Shown here piece after piece: positions 53,254 through 61,553 of a stretch of 64,000 nucleotides of DNA. The notes beneath the pieces were generated by a model. It made no database searches. It was not told the DNA's origin and worked only from the letters and a program-made list of their open reading frames with translations. A program made the translations under genes and the position numbers. Positions within the stretch are counted from its first letter, which is position 1. Each line of letters opens with the position of its first letter. This DNA is from Phymatolithon calcareum (lineage: Eukaryota; Rhodophyta; Florideophyceae; Hapalidiales): positions 372,001-436,000 of the forward strand of contig OZ345383.1 of the NCBI GenBank assembly GCA_977006965.1, in the 5' to 3' direction.

Positions 53254-56016
53254 AAGGTCAAGGGGAGCGACCCGAACCAGAAGGCCGCGGTCGTCACGCT
53301 TGAACCTGGCCGACCGGCCGTCGTCCACCTTTGATGCGAGTACGCAGCACCAGGGGTCGGCAGACTGGGCCTCGATGTACTCTCCAATCGAGATTGGGCT
53401 GTGGTCCGTTGCTTCGACGACCGTCGCAACCATCAAAGCTGGTGGGGCCAAGTCTTCTGCGAAGGAGGAGAAGTCCTCCACCCATTCGAAGTCGTCTTGA
53501 TCAAGTGGGTCACATGTTTGCCCCTTTCCGATCGCGGTTTCAACTGCTAGGCAGGGAATGTCCAGATCTGGTCCGAATGGACAATCGCCGTACGTGGGTA
53601 AACGCGAGATGGTGTCGGCGATCGTATTCTCGGCGCCTTTCTTGTAATGCACCTTGAAGCGATGCCCCATCAAAACGAGGCGCCAACGTGCGAGGCGATT
53701 TGACCCATCGGCGAGGCTGAAAATCCAGCGGAGCGCCTGGTGATCGGTAAACAGATCAAACTCCTCCAATTGGAGGTACGGTTGAAGGATCTGTACGGCC
53801 CATATGATGGCCAGGCATTCCTTCTCGCCCGCAGAGTAGTTTTTCTCTGCCGGTCGGAGCTGTCGACTCCAGAAGCCCAGCGGGTATCGCATACCGTCTT
53901 CGTGTGTTTGAAAGAGCACACAGCCAATCTGATGGGCGCAGGCATCTGTATCGACCGAGTAGCGCAAACCCCGACGGGGCAGCCGCAGAACGGGCGGGGA
54001 AGCTAATGCTTTCTTCAAGAGGCCAAACGCGGCCAAGCGGCGATCGTCAAACACGGGGAGCGAGGTCCCCTGCTCCTTCTTTAAGAGCTCCGTGAGCGGC
54101 GCTACTACACGTGCAAAGTTCGGAATAAAACGTCGGTAGACGTTGCAAAGTCCAAGGAAAGAGCGGAGCTCCGTCTGGCTAGTCGGGACTTTGAACCCTT
54201 GGATGGCGTCGGTGTTGCGGTTCGCCACTTCAAGAAGGCCTGGCCGGATTGTATGGCCCAAGTAGTTGACCGACCGGTCAAAGAAGGTGCACTTCTTCAG
54301 CTTCAGTGACAGTCCGGCCGCTTTCAACGCGCACAGTATCTCCTTGACGTGTCGCAGGTGGTCGTCGAATGAAGACGAAAAGACAATGATGTCGTCGATG
54401 TACACCAGGCACGACTGCCATTTAAAGCGAGCGAGAATTATGTCGATGGTGCGTTGGAACGTGGCCGGGGCGTTGGTCAGGCCGAAGGGCATTTTCTTGA
54501 ATCGGAAGGTTCCGCTGTGACAGGTAAATGTCGTTTTGTCGCGGTCTTCGTCGCGAATGGGAATCTGCCAGAACCCCCAGTTGCAGTCCAGAGTCGTGAA
54601 GAACTTGGCGTCGCCCAGGGAGTCGATGCACTCATCCATACGCGGCAGAGGATACGAGTCCTTCATGGACAGGGCATTCAGGCGCCGGTAATCCACGCAG
54701 AAGCGCCACCGTCCGTCCGGTTTAGGGACAATGACAACGGGGGAGGACCACTCCGACGCTGCGGGCTCGACGACATCCAAGCGCAACATTTCCTCCACTT
54801 CGGTCTTCTCGACCTCCCGGGCCTTATGCCCCGCGCGGTGGGGCGGCAGCCGCACTGGTCGAGCACCATCCTGAAGATCGATTCGGTGTTCGGTGACCTT
54901 CACGGTTCCCAGATGGCCCTGCCACATGTCCTCGAACTCGCAAAGCATATCGCGGACTTGGGCTTGTTCGTCGCCCGACAGGTGGTCCAAGCTAACGTCA
55001 TCCACCGTCACCCGCTCACGCGCGGCGGGCGACTCCGGGACCCGTGCCGCGAATCTGGCCTGGGCTTCGTCATCAGGTAAGGCCTGTGCGAGGCCAGGAC
55101 GCACAGGTACTGCGGGTTCCGGTTGCCGAGGGTCAATATTGACCGTGAATATTTTCGTCGGGGCCGGTAGAGCCAAAGCCAAGATTTCGTGTTTCGCGAG
55201 TGTCACATCCGCGGGCGAAAAGTTGGCGACCAAGATCCTAAAAGGCACGAGCGGTTTAACGTCAACTAGGCCGTTGGCCACACTAACTCGCTTCTTCAAG
55301 TACAAATGCGGAGCCGGAGCAAGGACTCTGGTGCCGGAGGCGCCGCATACTACCTCAACAGTCGCTTCGGTCCCGGCCGGAATGACCGTTCGTCGTGCTA
55401 CTCGCACTTTTGCAGACGGCGAGGGACCGTCTCTCACGAATGGGGTCTCTGATGTTGACCGGTCGCCTGGGACCCTTTGGGGGCGGCGCTTGATCGTGAC
55501 CCTTGTTCCATCCTCCAACTCGATTAGGTTTCCCCGAGGTCGCACTTGCTTCACGTGTCGGTCGATGAACGTGCAGCCCAAGAGGGCATCGGCTCCGAGT
55601 TGCCGTACGACATCGAATGGTTGTCGCACGGAGTACGGCGCGACCTTAACTGTTAAGGTCACAATACCCATGGTATCCAGGCGGTGATTTGAAGCAGACG
55701 CCAGGTTGACGATATCACGGCTGTCGTCACACAAAGCGAGTACCGCTGGTGGAAGGAGGTCCGCGCGGACCAAGTTAGGCCCGGCTCCGGTGTCCAACAC
55801 CGTGAGCATTGGTCGTAAGGACCGTGAATCGGGACCTATAGAAGCCTCTATCTTGTAATTGTGTGCCGAAAGGAAGCACACCTGAGACAGATGGTACTGC
55901 GAGGCGGACAGCCAGCTCGGGAGTCCAAACGGCCGGGACAGGATAACGGGAGTCGAGTCTCCTTCATTCGGGGGCTTACGCGGTGGCCTCAAGGGCTCAC
56001 GGCGCATCCCCCCCAT
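53125..56016 (-). CDS. Ty3/gypsy pol: protease, reverse transcriptase, RNase H, integrase N-domain
   Basis: 963 codons. An aspartic protease has its catalytic triplet at D75-T-G77. RT spans about 375-600 with FCVDYRRLN (439-447), MPFGLTNAPATF (509-520) and catalytic YIDD (539-542). RNase H spans about 680-800 (TDACAHQIG, LFTDHQALRWIF). Near 930-963 come HLAHYPRLAGHPG and TRMYQTLRREF, the start of the H2C2 zinc-binding domain of integrase. The frame then stops at the inversion junction, so the integrase is incomplete. The first ATG overlaps the run of seven Gs at which the preceding frame can enter this one by -1 slippage. Protease, RT and RNase H motifs look intact. Confidence 0.9.
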   Translation of the reverse strand: MGGMRREPLRPPRKPPNEGDSTPVILSRPFGLPSWLSASQYHLSQVCFLSAHNYKIEASIGPDSRSLRPMLTVLDTGAGPNLVRADLLPPAVLALCDDSRDIVNLASASNHRLDTMGIVTLTVKVAPYSVRQPFDVVRQLGADALLGCTFIDRHVKQVRPRGNLIELEDGTRVTIKRRPQRVPGDRSTSETPFVRDGPSPSAKVRVARRTVIPAGTEATVEVVCGASGTRVLAPAPHLYLKKRVSVANGLVDVKPLVPFRILVANFSPADVTLAKHEILALALPAPTKIFTVNIDPRQPEPAVPVRPGLAQALPDDEAQARFAARVPESPAARERVTVDDVSLDHLSGDEQAQVRDMLCEFEDMWQGHLGTVKVTEHRIDLQDGARPVRLPPHRAGHKAREVEKTEVEEMLRLDVVEPAASEWSSPVVIVPKPDGRWRFCVDYRRLNALSMKDSYPLPRMDECIDSLGDAKFFTTLDCNWGFWQIPIRDEDRDKTTFTCHSGTFRFKKMPFGLTNAPATFQRTIDIILARFKWQSCLVYIDDIIVFSSSFDDHLRHVKEILCALKAAGLSLKLKKCTFFDRSVNYLGHTIRPGLLEVANRNTDAIQGFKVPTSQTELRSFLGLCNVYRRFIPNFARVVAPLTELLKKEQGTSLPVFDDRRLAAFGLLKKALASPPVLRLPRRGLRYSVDTDACAHQIGCVLFQTHEDGMRYPLGFWSRQLRPAEKNYSAGEKECLAIIWAVQILQPYLQLEEFDLFTDHQALRWIFSLADGSNRLARWRLVLMGHRFKVHYKKGAENTIADTISRLPTYGDCPFGPDLDIPCLAVETAIGKGQTCDPLDQDDFEWVEDFSSFAEDLAPPALMVATVVEATDHSPISIGEYIEAQSADPWCCVLASKVDDGRSARFKRDDRGLLVRVAPLDLSHQIVVPPALRPRVLHLAHYPRLAGHPGTTRMYQTLRREFTR
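53501..53972 (-). repeat. 472-bp inverted repeat, minus arm (RNase H of pol)
   Basis: Pairs with 52249-52720. This arm sits in the intact pol frame and is therefore the original copy. Confidence 0.9.
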
Positions 56017-56510
56017 CCGTTTTCCTGGGAGAAGTTCGATTCCGAGCTCTCGGCCGGTACGCGCCTTTGTTCGTTCTCCACCATGGCGTCTCCTTGTGCC
56101 GAGCGCTGTACTTGGCGTAGACCACCCGGAGGACCCATAGGCCGTGGGAATACTATGGGGCCTGTCTCGTTCGGATTCGCGACCAGCACGTCTCCAATCC
56201 TCTCTAGCCCCGCGGTCACCGTTGGTGCAGCGCCTATGCGGCGCATCTCCTGTTGCTGGTGAGGTTGCAGGAATTTGAAGTTCTCAGCCCGGAGTACGGC
56301 GAAGTTCGGGTCTTGAGCCGGACAGCCCTGATGGGGGCAATGCGGGCGTCGGTGTCCTATGCCAAGGCAGCAGTAGCAAACGTCAACCTGGGCTTGTGGA
56401 GGATTCACCCACCCTGGACGACCAGGCTTCGTTGCTGACTGCACCTGCGCGCCGACGACCGGTGAACGGTCTGATGCCCCCTTCCGTTGAGGTTGTCGAA
56501 ACCTGGGGGG
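55989..56510 (-). CDS. gag nucleocapsid frame with CCHC zinc knuckle (-1 frame)
   Basis: This frame opens right after a TAA (56513-56511) and has no ATG of its own. It encodes a CCHC knuckle C-x2-C-x4-H-x4-C (CYCCLGIGHRRPHC, near 56376-56335). It overlaps the end of gag by about 105 bases and the start of pol by 28 bases, each shifted by -1. It is either translated by two -1 frameshifts, giving a gag/NC/pol layout, or split off by single-base changes in the C and G runs at its edges. The knuckle is the usual RNA-binding part of gag. Confidence 0.7.
   Translation of the reverse strand, partial: PPRFRQPQRKGASDRSPVVGAQVQSATKPGRPGWVNPPQAQVDVCYCCLGIGHRRPHCPHQGCPAQDPNFAVLRAENFKFLQPHQQQEMRRIGAAPTVTAGLERIGDVLVANPNETGPIVFPRPMGPPGGLRQVQRSAQGDAMVENEQRRVPAESSESNFSQENGWGGCAVSP
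56007..56013 (-). promoter_or_regulatory. candidate -1 frameshift site G GGG GGA
   Basis: Read in the nucleocapsid frame (TGG GGG GGA), the heptamer obeys the X XXY YYZ rule. Slipping back one base gives GGG GGG and enters the pol frame, seven codons before the nucleocapsid stop at 55989. Any downstream pairing element was not worked out. Confidence 0.5.
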
Positions 56511-58462
56511 TTAGGATCTCGGCTGACCAAATGGGCTTCATGGCAGCCCGGTGGGAACACTTGGTCGTAACGAGTATCGACCGACGGGTCATCGGAGCAG
56601 CAATCGTGTCGTGGCGTCTGCCCAACAGCGAACACCGGCTGGTCGGGCCCTAGCTGACGGGCCTCTCCGCAGTAAGATTGAGAGTGGGCTGGACCGTCTT
56701 GGGGCCAGATCACCATGGCCTGGCCAGACCGCGTGCGTTTCCCGAGGAGAGCGCGGTGTGAGTCCCCAAGGGCCTGCGCCCGCCTGACGAACTCGTCGAA
56801 GGACACCCCTCCCCACAGCGCCTTGTTGCTCAGGATGACCGGCCTGATGTCTGCGTGCATCCCGAGGATGAATCGAGTGATTAGCTGGTTCTCCGAGAAC
56901 ACGTTCCCGCATTGGCGCGCAGAGTCACGGAGCCGTAGTCCAAATGCTCGCTCATTCTCCTTGTCCCCCTGCGACAAGCCGTCGAACTCGGCCACGGCAG
57001 CGATAATGACCTCCTCGGTCGCAAACGCCTTGAGAAGGTGTTGGACCGCCTCCGGATACGACGAGAATCCTTTGAGGCGAGATGTGCCAAGGCCGTTGTA
57101 AGAGTCGAATTGTCGCCTGGCCCCTCCGGTCAGGTATTTCGACATCAGACGGACTGCTGCGCCTTCGGGAATATCATTGTCATCGCACGTGGTCTTGAAC
57201 GCGGAGAGGAATTGGAGGACCTCGATGGGTCGCTCACCCGAAAAAGTGTGGCTCTCCATAGCATGGCGTGTAAGCCTCTGGAACTGACCAATCATGGCCG
57301 AAACCTTGGCCCCGGAGCGTTGGCTGGTGTTCAAGAGGCGGTAGCGCCGATAAGAAAGGGCTTCATTAAAGCTCTCGTGAGAGCACTTGAGCTCCTTGAG
57401 GCCGCGGTACTTGGGGCCCTTGCCCCTCGATGAGCGTTCAGTCTCCTCGGCCCTTTCTCGGTGGGCTCGATGTGTTCTTCTCTTAGCACTACGCGCCCTC
57501 CGGCGAGGGTACCGAGGGTCTATCGGTTCGCCGCGCTTCCCTATGGAGCTGCTTCCGTCCGACCGGGAACCGGACCCCGACGAGGAGGAGTCCTCCGACG
57601 AGCTTTGGGAGCCGTCACGCGACCCGAGCTCCATTTGGAGCGAAAAGGGGTTGGGCTCATTAATGACCGTTTTCTGGTCCTCATCGGTGTAACGGCGTCT
57701 CATCCTAGACGCCGGTTCCGCCTTGTAGAGGCGACGTGTTTCGACTTGATCTTTGAACGCAGCCAATTCGGCCTGCACGGCGGCGACCCGCCCGTCAACA
57801 GACGCGACTGCGTCATGAGTGGCGAAATGAGTCGTTCGCTCAGCGAGGCGTCCTTCGAGCTCCAAGGTCATGGATTGCATGATATTTTCTTGGATAACTG
57901 CGGAGCGGCCTTGGATTGCCTCGGGCAGCTTGGCATCGATCGCCGCATTGACCGTCTCTTCGATCGTCGACGGAAGCTCCCTCATTTGGGAAGAAAGCTG
58001 CGCGATCGCGGCCACTAGGTCTTCGGGATTCCCGGGAGCGACCATATTGGACTCGGCCTTCCCGATCCTTCCCCGAGCTGCATCCAGCTCCGATCGGGGG
58101 ACTCCGGTGTCCGACTGATCACGATTTGAATTTTGGGGGACGATGGCGCTTACTTGAGCGGTGGCGCCTTCATCGCCCCGAGGGGCATCTTGCGATGCCC
58201 TCAGGCCTGGACGGTCGGCCGGCGCACTGGCGGATGTCTCCACCGGGGCCGATCGCGGTCCAACGTGCGTAGGGTCAAAGTTGCCCCGGGCCGTCCACAT
58301 GGACGAATCGTCTTCGTCGTCAAGGGCGCCACGCGGCACCGACGCTGGCCGAACAGGGGCCGAAGTGGGTGTAGCGGCTGATCGGCCGTACCGAGCCTCG
58401 ATCTCTTTAGCCCGGAGCTGAGAAGCTCGGGTGGAGCGAGTTCGGGGACCCTCGTCGGTCAT
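56405..58462 (-). CDS. Ty3/gypsy gag (capsid)
   Basis: ATG at 58462; 685 residues. The first 330 or so are charged and probably disordered, with Ser/Arg-rich stretches (SSEDSSSSGSGSRSDGSSS near 295). The capsid-like Retrotrans_gag segment lies near residues 410-560 (FSGERPIEVLQFLSAFKTT, YLTGGARRQF, NERAFGLRLRDSARQCG, RFILGMHADIRPVI). The zinc knuckle is not in this frame but in the overlapping -1 frame. Gag forms the particle that packages element RNA. At 56510-56504 a C CCC CCA heptamer lies in phase for a -1 slip into the knuckle frame; without a slip the frame ends 33 codons later. Confidence 0.82.
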   Translation of the reverse strand: MTDEGPRTRSTRASQLRAKEIEARYGRSAATPTSAPVRPASVPRGALDDEDDSSMWTARGNFDPTHVGPRSAPVETSASAPADRPGLRASQDAPRGDEGATAQVSAIVPQNSNRDQSDTGVPRSELDAARGRIGKAESNMVAPGNPEDLVAAIAQLSSQMRELPSTIEETVNAAIDAKLPEAIQGRSAVIQENIMQSMTLELEGRLAERTTHFATHDAVASVDGRVAAVQAELAAFKDQVETRRLYKAEPASRMRRRYTDEDQKTVINEPNPFSLQMELGSRDGSQSSSEDSSSSGSGSRSDGSSSIGKRGEPIDPRYPRRRARSAKRRTHRAHRERAEETERSSRGKGPKYRGLKELKCSHESFNEALSYRRYRLLNTSQRSGAKVSAMIGQFQRLTRHAMESHTFSGERPIEVLQFLSAFKTTCDDNDIPEGAAVRLMSKYLTGGARRQFDSYNGLGTSRLKGFSSYPEAVQHLLKAFATEEVIIAAVAEFDGLSQGDKENERAFGLRLRDSARQCGNVFSENQLITRFILGMHADIRPVILSNKALWGGVSFDEFVRRAQALGDSHRALLGKRTRSGQAMVIWPQDGPAHSQSYCGEARQLGPDQPVFAVGQTPRHDCCSDDPSVDTRYDQVFPPGCHEAHLVSRDPNPPGFDNLNGRGHQTVHRSSARRCSQQRSLVVQGG
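56504..56510 (-). promoter_or_regulatory. candidate -1 frameshift site C CCC CCA
   Basis: In the gag frame (AAC CCC CCA) it fits X XXY YYZ. A -1 slip gives CCC CCC and enters the knuckle frame immediately after that frame's upstream TAA. C-run heptamers are weaker slip sites than A or T runs, so an indel in the run is an equal alternative. Confidence 0.4.
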
Positions 58463-58570
58463 GTTGGCTAGCAAGATTGTGGAGATCTGCGTTCCTTGTT
58501 TTGCCCCAGTGCTTGGGGTCTTGGTAAGGCAGATCTGCCGAAGGGTCGCGAGCAGTTGCGAACCGTTCTA

Positions 58571-58583
58571 GGTCGGGAGACCA
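58571..58583 (-). other. primer-binding site
   Basis: Two bases after the 5' LTR on the minus strand: TGGTCTCCCGACC, beginning TGG as required for pairing with a tRNA 3' CCA end. The tRNA is not identified. Confidence 0.7.
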
Positions 58584-58585
58584 CT

Positions 58586-59081
58586 TGTGGTAGCGCAGAT
58601 CGGCGGATCGACGCCACTAAGTAGTTCGGGAACGGTTGGCCGATGAGGCCGTGCAAGGCTCCAGCGACTGGTCTCTCCCGATGGAGGATAGTGGCAGAGC
58701 AGACAACAAAACACACACACGGACTTGGGGTCCAATCGCAAGAGGACACCAACGTCCGTACGCAGACACAGGGGCGAGGGTCCTAGGACCGAGGCTTGAC
58801 CGACGGCGTAGAGTCGAGGTCGTACGCGAGGCCTTCCCTGAGGCGAAAGGTCCGCGAAGGTTGGAACTGAAAACGGTCGATCGGCACCAAACACGGGTTG
58901 CCCCTTTTACTGAGGGCCGGCGGCCGAAAGGCCGCCATATACTACCAAATCGGTCTTATCATACTAGAAATAAACCTAAACGGAGTGGACGACGGAGTCG
59001 AGGGCACAGCGTGTAAGCCCATGTGGGCTGTAATGGTCGGGGAAAAGCAAGGCCTCAGGGCCACCCATCCATACTACTACA
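58586..59081 (-). repeat. 5' LTR
   Basis: 496 bp, about two differences from 50554-51049. Followed on the minus strand by the primer-binding site and gag. Confidence 0.93.
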
Positions 59082-59518
59082 TTGGGCTTGCACGATTCTC
59101 ATATCAAAGACACAGGCTGTGGCTGCTTACAGGGCATTCCTGGCCGCCATTCTCCTCTTCGTCTCCTCAGCGCACCATCTTCACGCCGCCGACAGTGATG
59201 GGGCACCCAGGGCAGAAGAGAACGCGGCTGACGCTTCAACAAAAGCTTGAAGCACTTCGCATGCTGAACACAGGCGCTACCGACTCAGCAATTATCCACA
59301 AGTTCAAGGTTTTCCGTCGATTTGTCACGAAGCTCAAAAATGATGGTCATCAACTCATCCTTCCTGCTGAGGAAAATGACTTCGTTGGGGGTCACGGCAA
59401 AAACGCTTACAGTAGTGCGAAACGGTCCCTCAAATTTCATGTAGTGCGGAACCTAAATAGTGCGCATTTTTTTAGTCTGGTTCTATGTGGCACTATATAG
59501 CGACCCCCCCCTGTACTG

Positions 59519-59768
59519 ATATCGTATGACACGGCGTTCTGCGAGGATTTCATCACTTTACACGAAAAGGTGGCTGGGAGGGAAGCGTTTTCCACGTGTC
59601 CGTGACCACACGTGTCGAATGTCGACCTTACCACGTCACCTGTGCCGTTGAACTACGGTATACAGTACTGTACATTACAGTCGGGGTCAGAGAATGGCCG
59701 AAATCAGTCTCAGATCTGAGATATCGGGTACTGTACAGTAGGTGACGGAAGTTTGCGAAGCAACCGTA
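59519..59768. other. upstream region of the kinase-like gene
   Basis: Contains GTACTGTAC (near 59663-59671) and TACTGTACAGTA (59729-59740), the same palindromic motif seen in other intergenic stretches here; the latter ends 28 bases before the ATG. Confidence 0.4.
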
Positions 59769-61553
59769 ATGGCCACGAGCACTGCCGAACAGACGTGCGC
59801 CTCTTCCGCCCGGCTGCCGACGGCGCAAGAAACATTTGTCTTGCACCAGCGCTGCGTTAAATTGGTCGACAGGGACCTTTGTCAGGAAATCGCGATTTGC
59901 CCCTATCTTGTTGGGCGCTTGACTTTCGAGCCATGGGTGGAGTTTGAGGAACATGTACAGCGAACTGCGCATGTCGTGAAAGAAGCACTGAGCAAAGACA
60001 AGTCGTCGCTTGAGACTGTGCAATGTGTGCTAGGTCGGGCGTGGACCAAGGTGGATAAGAGGCCGCTGGGATCGCGCCTTCATACAGAAAGCCTATTTCC
60101 AGTATTGTTTGACGTTGTGCGCCCCGTGATGAAGATTATAAACGACCAAGCTCCACCGCTGGCTTGTGCCGATCGCATCATACTTCCTCACAGTAAGATT
60201 GCGAAGCCACAAGGCTTGCTTGCGAAGAACTGCGTGATGATTGACGAGAGGGATTGGGACGCACGGATACCTTGCTTGGGCGTCACGAGTTCAGGGCCAA
60301 ACAATTGTCTGTACGACGGCGAGAAAAGAATGGAGCCGTTCGTACCACGTCGTGCGACGGAAATAAGCGAATCGTGGAATGTCCGTATGTCGAAATTGCC
60401 CGACTTCGGCGACTTCGAAACCGCTGACCATCAATTGTGGATACTTAATGCGGTGACGCAGGCGTTGTACTCACACAGCGGGTGCGCGGTGGTTTGGAAC
60501 TACCGCAGCATGGTTGCTTTGCAAATTATGTGTCCGGCGGATGATGGGAAGAGTGGGGATGACCAGATTCGAGTTCAAGTGTCGGGGATGTATACAGATG
60601 TGGAAGGAGAAAATGCAACGTTTGGTGTGATCTCTGCACTGCAAGTTGGTTTGAAATCGGCGTTGAGTAGCGCGAGGAGCGCTTTTTTGAAATTTTCTGG
60701 TGAGATCCTGTCCAAATCTTCGCCGCGCATCCTTCGGACGAACGATGAGCTTTTTTCCACGGGATCTTCAAAATGGCTCGAGGAGTCAAGGAGTGCAGTT
60801 CTCGAGGATGAGACAATACCCACTGAGGAATATTGCTGGATATCGAACAGGGCGGCTGCGCTTTTTGAAAGTTCATATGGGGAATGCAAAGACAAGGGTT
60901 CGCTTGCGCATATGTTCTTTGAGCATGTGCTCACCAACTACTCGCATGTGTTGTACGCAAGTGAAGACACGTCTGTGCTGCTGTATGGAAGCATCGGAAA
61001 TGTACCTATTGTTGTAAAGTACGCAAACACCAACATGTCTGCCGGTTCTGAATTGCTACAAAATGAAGTTGGAATTTACGAGTTCTTGAGGAAGGAACAT
61101 GCAGAGGCTTTAGGAAGCTGTGTGCCGGACCTCCTGGGGATGCGAATTCAGCGGAGCTGTGATCCGGTAATGGTACTGGTGCTTGAGTATGTTGGGCAAT
61201 GTGTGACGTGGAGCGGTGGAGGTCCGAAGGTGGGAGGTTTGCCCATTACCGATGGTGACTGGAAGCAGATCATTGACGCCGCGACCTGTGCGTTGCATAT
61301 GCTTTCGAAAATTGGAATATGGCACAGCGACGAGTACCTTGGAAACATTCGAGTGGAGCGTATAGCTGAAAGTACGCCAGAGCGAAAGGGGGAGATGGGA
61401 AGCGAGGGACGGTGGCGCGTGTGGTGGATCGATTTTGGTCTTGCACAAAAACGAACTGGGACGCGGAAGCCTAAACAAAAATGGTATGAAGAAAACTCGT
61501 TCTGTACCGAGTGTCTGACCATTTATACAAGTAAACTTGAGTTGTATTCGTAA
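59769..61553 (+). CDS. atypical protein-kinase-like protein (FunK1/CRN-kinase type)
   Basis: ATG at 59769 gives 594 residues without introns; the upstream open codons have no ATG. The N-terminal 390 residues have no recognised domain. A compact kinase-like domain occupies about residues 395-575: a VVKYAN strand with the ATP-binding Lys (417), a Glu in the next helix (433), a hinge-like VLVLEYVGQ, a catalytic loop H519-S-D521 with Asn 526 (HSDEYLGNI), and D555-F-G557 in WWIDFGLAQ. The protein ends about 37 residues after DFG, so the usual C-lobe (APE segment and following helices) is missing. This layout resembles fungal FunK1 and Crinkler-associated kinases, in which DFG lies near the C-terminus. 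Key catalytic residues are present, so activity is plausible. Upstream is transposon DNA. Confidence 0.6.
   Translation: MATSTAEQTCASSARLPTAQETFVLHQRCVKLVDRDLCQEIAICPYLVGRLTFEPWVEFEEHVQRTAHVVKEALSKDKSSLETVQCVLGRAWTKVDKRPLGSRLHTESLFPVLFDVVRPVMKIINDQAPPLACADRIILPHSKIAKPQGLLAKNCVMIDERDWDARIPCLGVTSSGPNNCLYDGEKRMEPFVPRRATEISESWNVRMSKLPDFGDFETADHQLWILNAVTQALYSHSGCAVVWNYRSMVALQIMCPADDGKSGDDQIRVQVSGMYTDVEGENATFGVISALQVGLKSALSSARSAFLKFSGEILSKSSPRILRTNDELFSTGSSKWLEESRSAVLEDETIPTEEYCWISNRAAALFESSYGECKDKGSLAHMFFEHVLTNYSHVLYASEDTSVLLYGSIGNVPIVVKYANTNMSAGSELLQNEVGIYEFLRKEHAEALGSCVPDLLGMRIQRSCDPVMVLVLEYVGQCVTWSGGGPKVGGLPITDGDWKQIIDAATCALHMLSKIGIWHSDEYLGNIRVERIAESTPERKGEMGSEGRWRVWWIDFGLAQKRTGTRKPKQKWYEENSFCTECLTIYTSKLELYS

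Larger units (their letters stand above)
50554..59081 (-). mobile_element. full-length Ty3/gypsy LTR retrotransposon, rearranged 3' half
   Basis: Two 496-bp LTRs (TGTGGTAG...CTACTACA on the plus strand) enclose 7.5 kb. A 5-bp duplication TTGGG flanks the element at 50549-50553 and 59082-59086. By eye the LTRs differ at two positions (near 50663 and 50950), so insertion is recent. The primer-binding site and polypurine tract show minus-strand orientation. The order on that strand is gag, CCHC frame, protease-RT-RNase H and zinc-binding N-domain of integrase. Then follows an inverted block with the integrase core and a second RNase H copy on the plus strand. Confidence 0.92.
50481..59518. mobile_element. 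short TIR transposon (pogo/Tigger-like remnant) split by the LTR element
   Basis: The outer ends are inverted repeats: CAGTACAGGGGGGGTCGC...TATAGTGCC at 50481 and its reverse complement ending at 59518, about 30 bp with a one-base difference in the G run. Without the 8.5-kb LTR element and one target duplication the element would be about 505 bp. The right part encodes, on the plus strand at about 59200-59345, KRTRLTLQQKLEALRML..G.., a CENP-B/pipsqueak-type helix-turn-helix as in pogo/Tigger transposases. No DDE domain remains, so it is a deletion derivative. The flanks share ATA, so the exact target duplication is uncertain. Confidence 0.65.

Noticed and set aside
53670-54095. Short frames overlapping the RNase H region of pol in other frames
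   Set aside because: Shadows of the pol gene and of its inverted copy; the repeated translations only reflect the inverted repeat.
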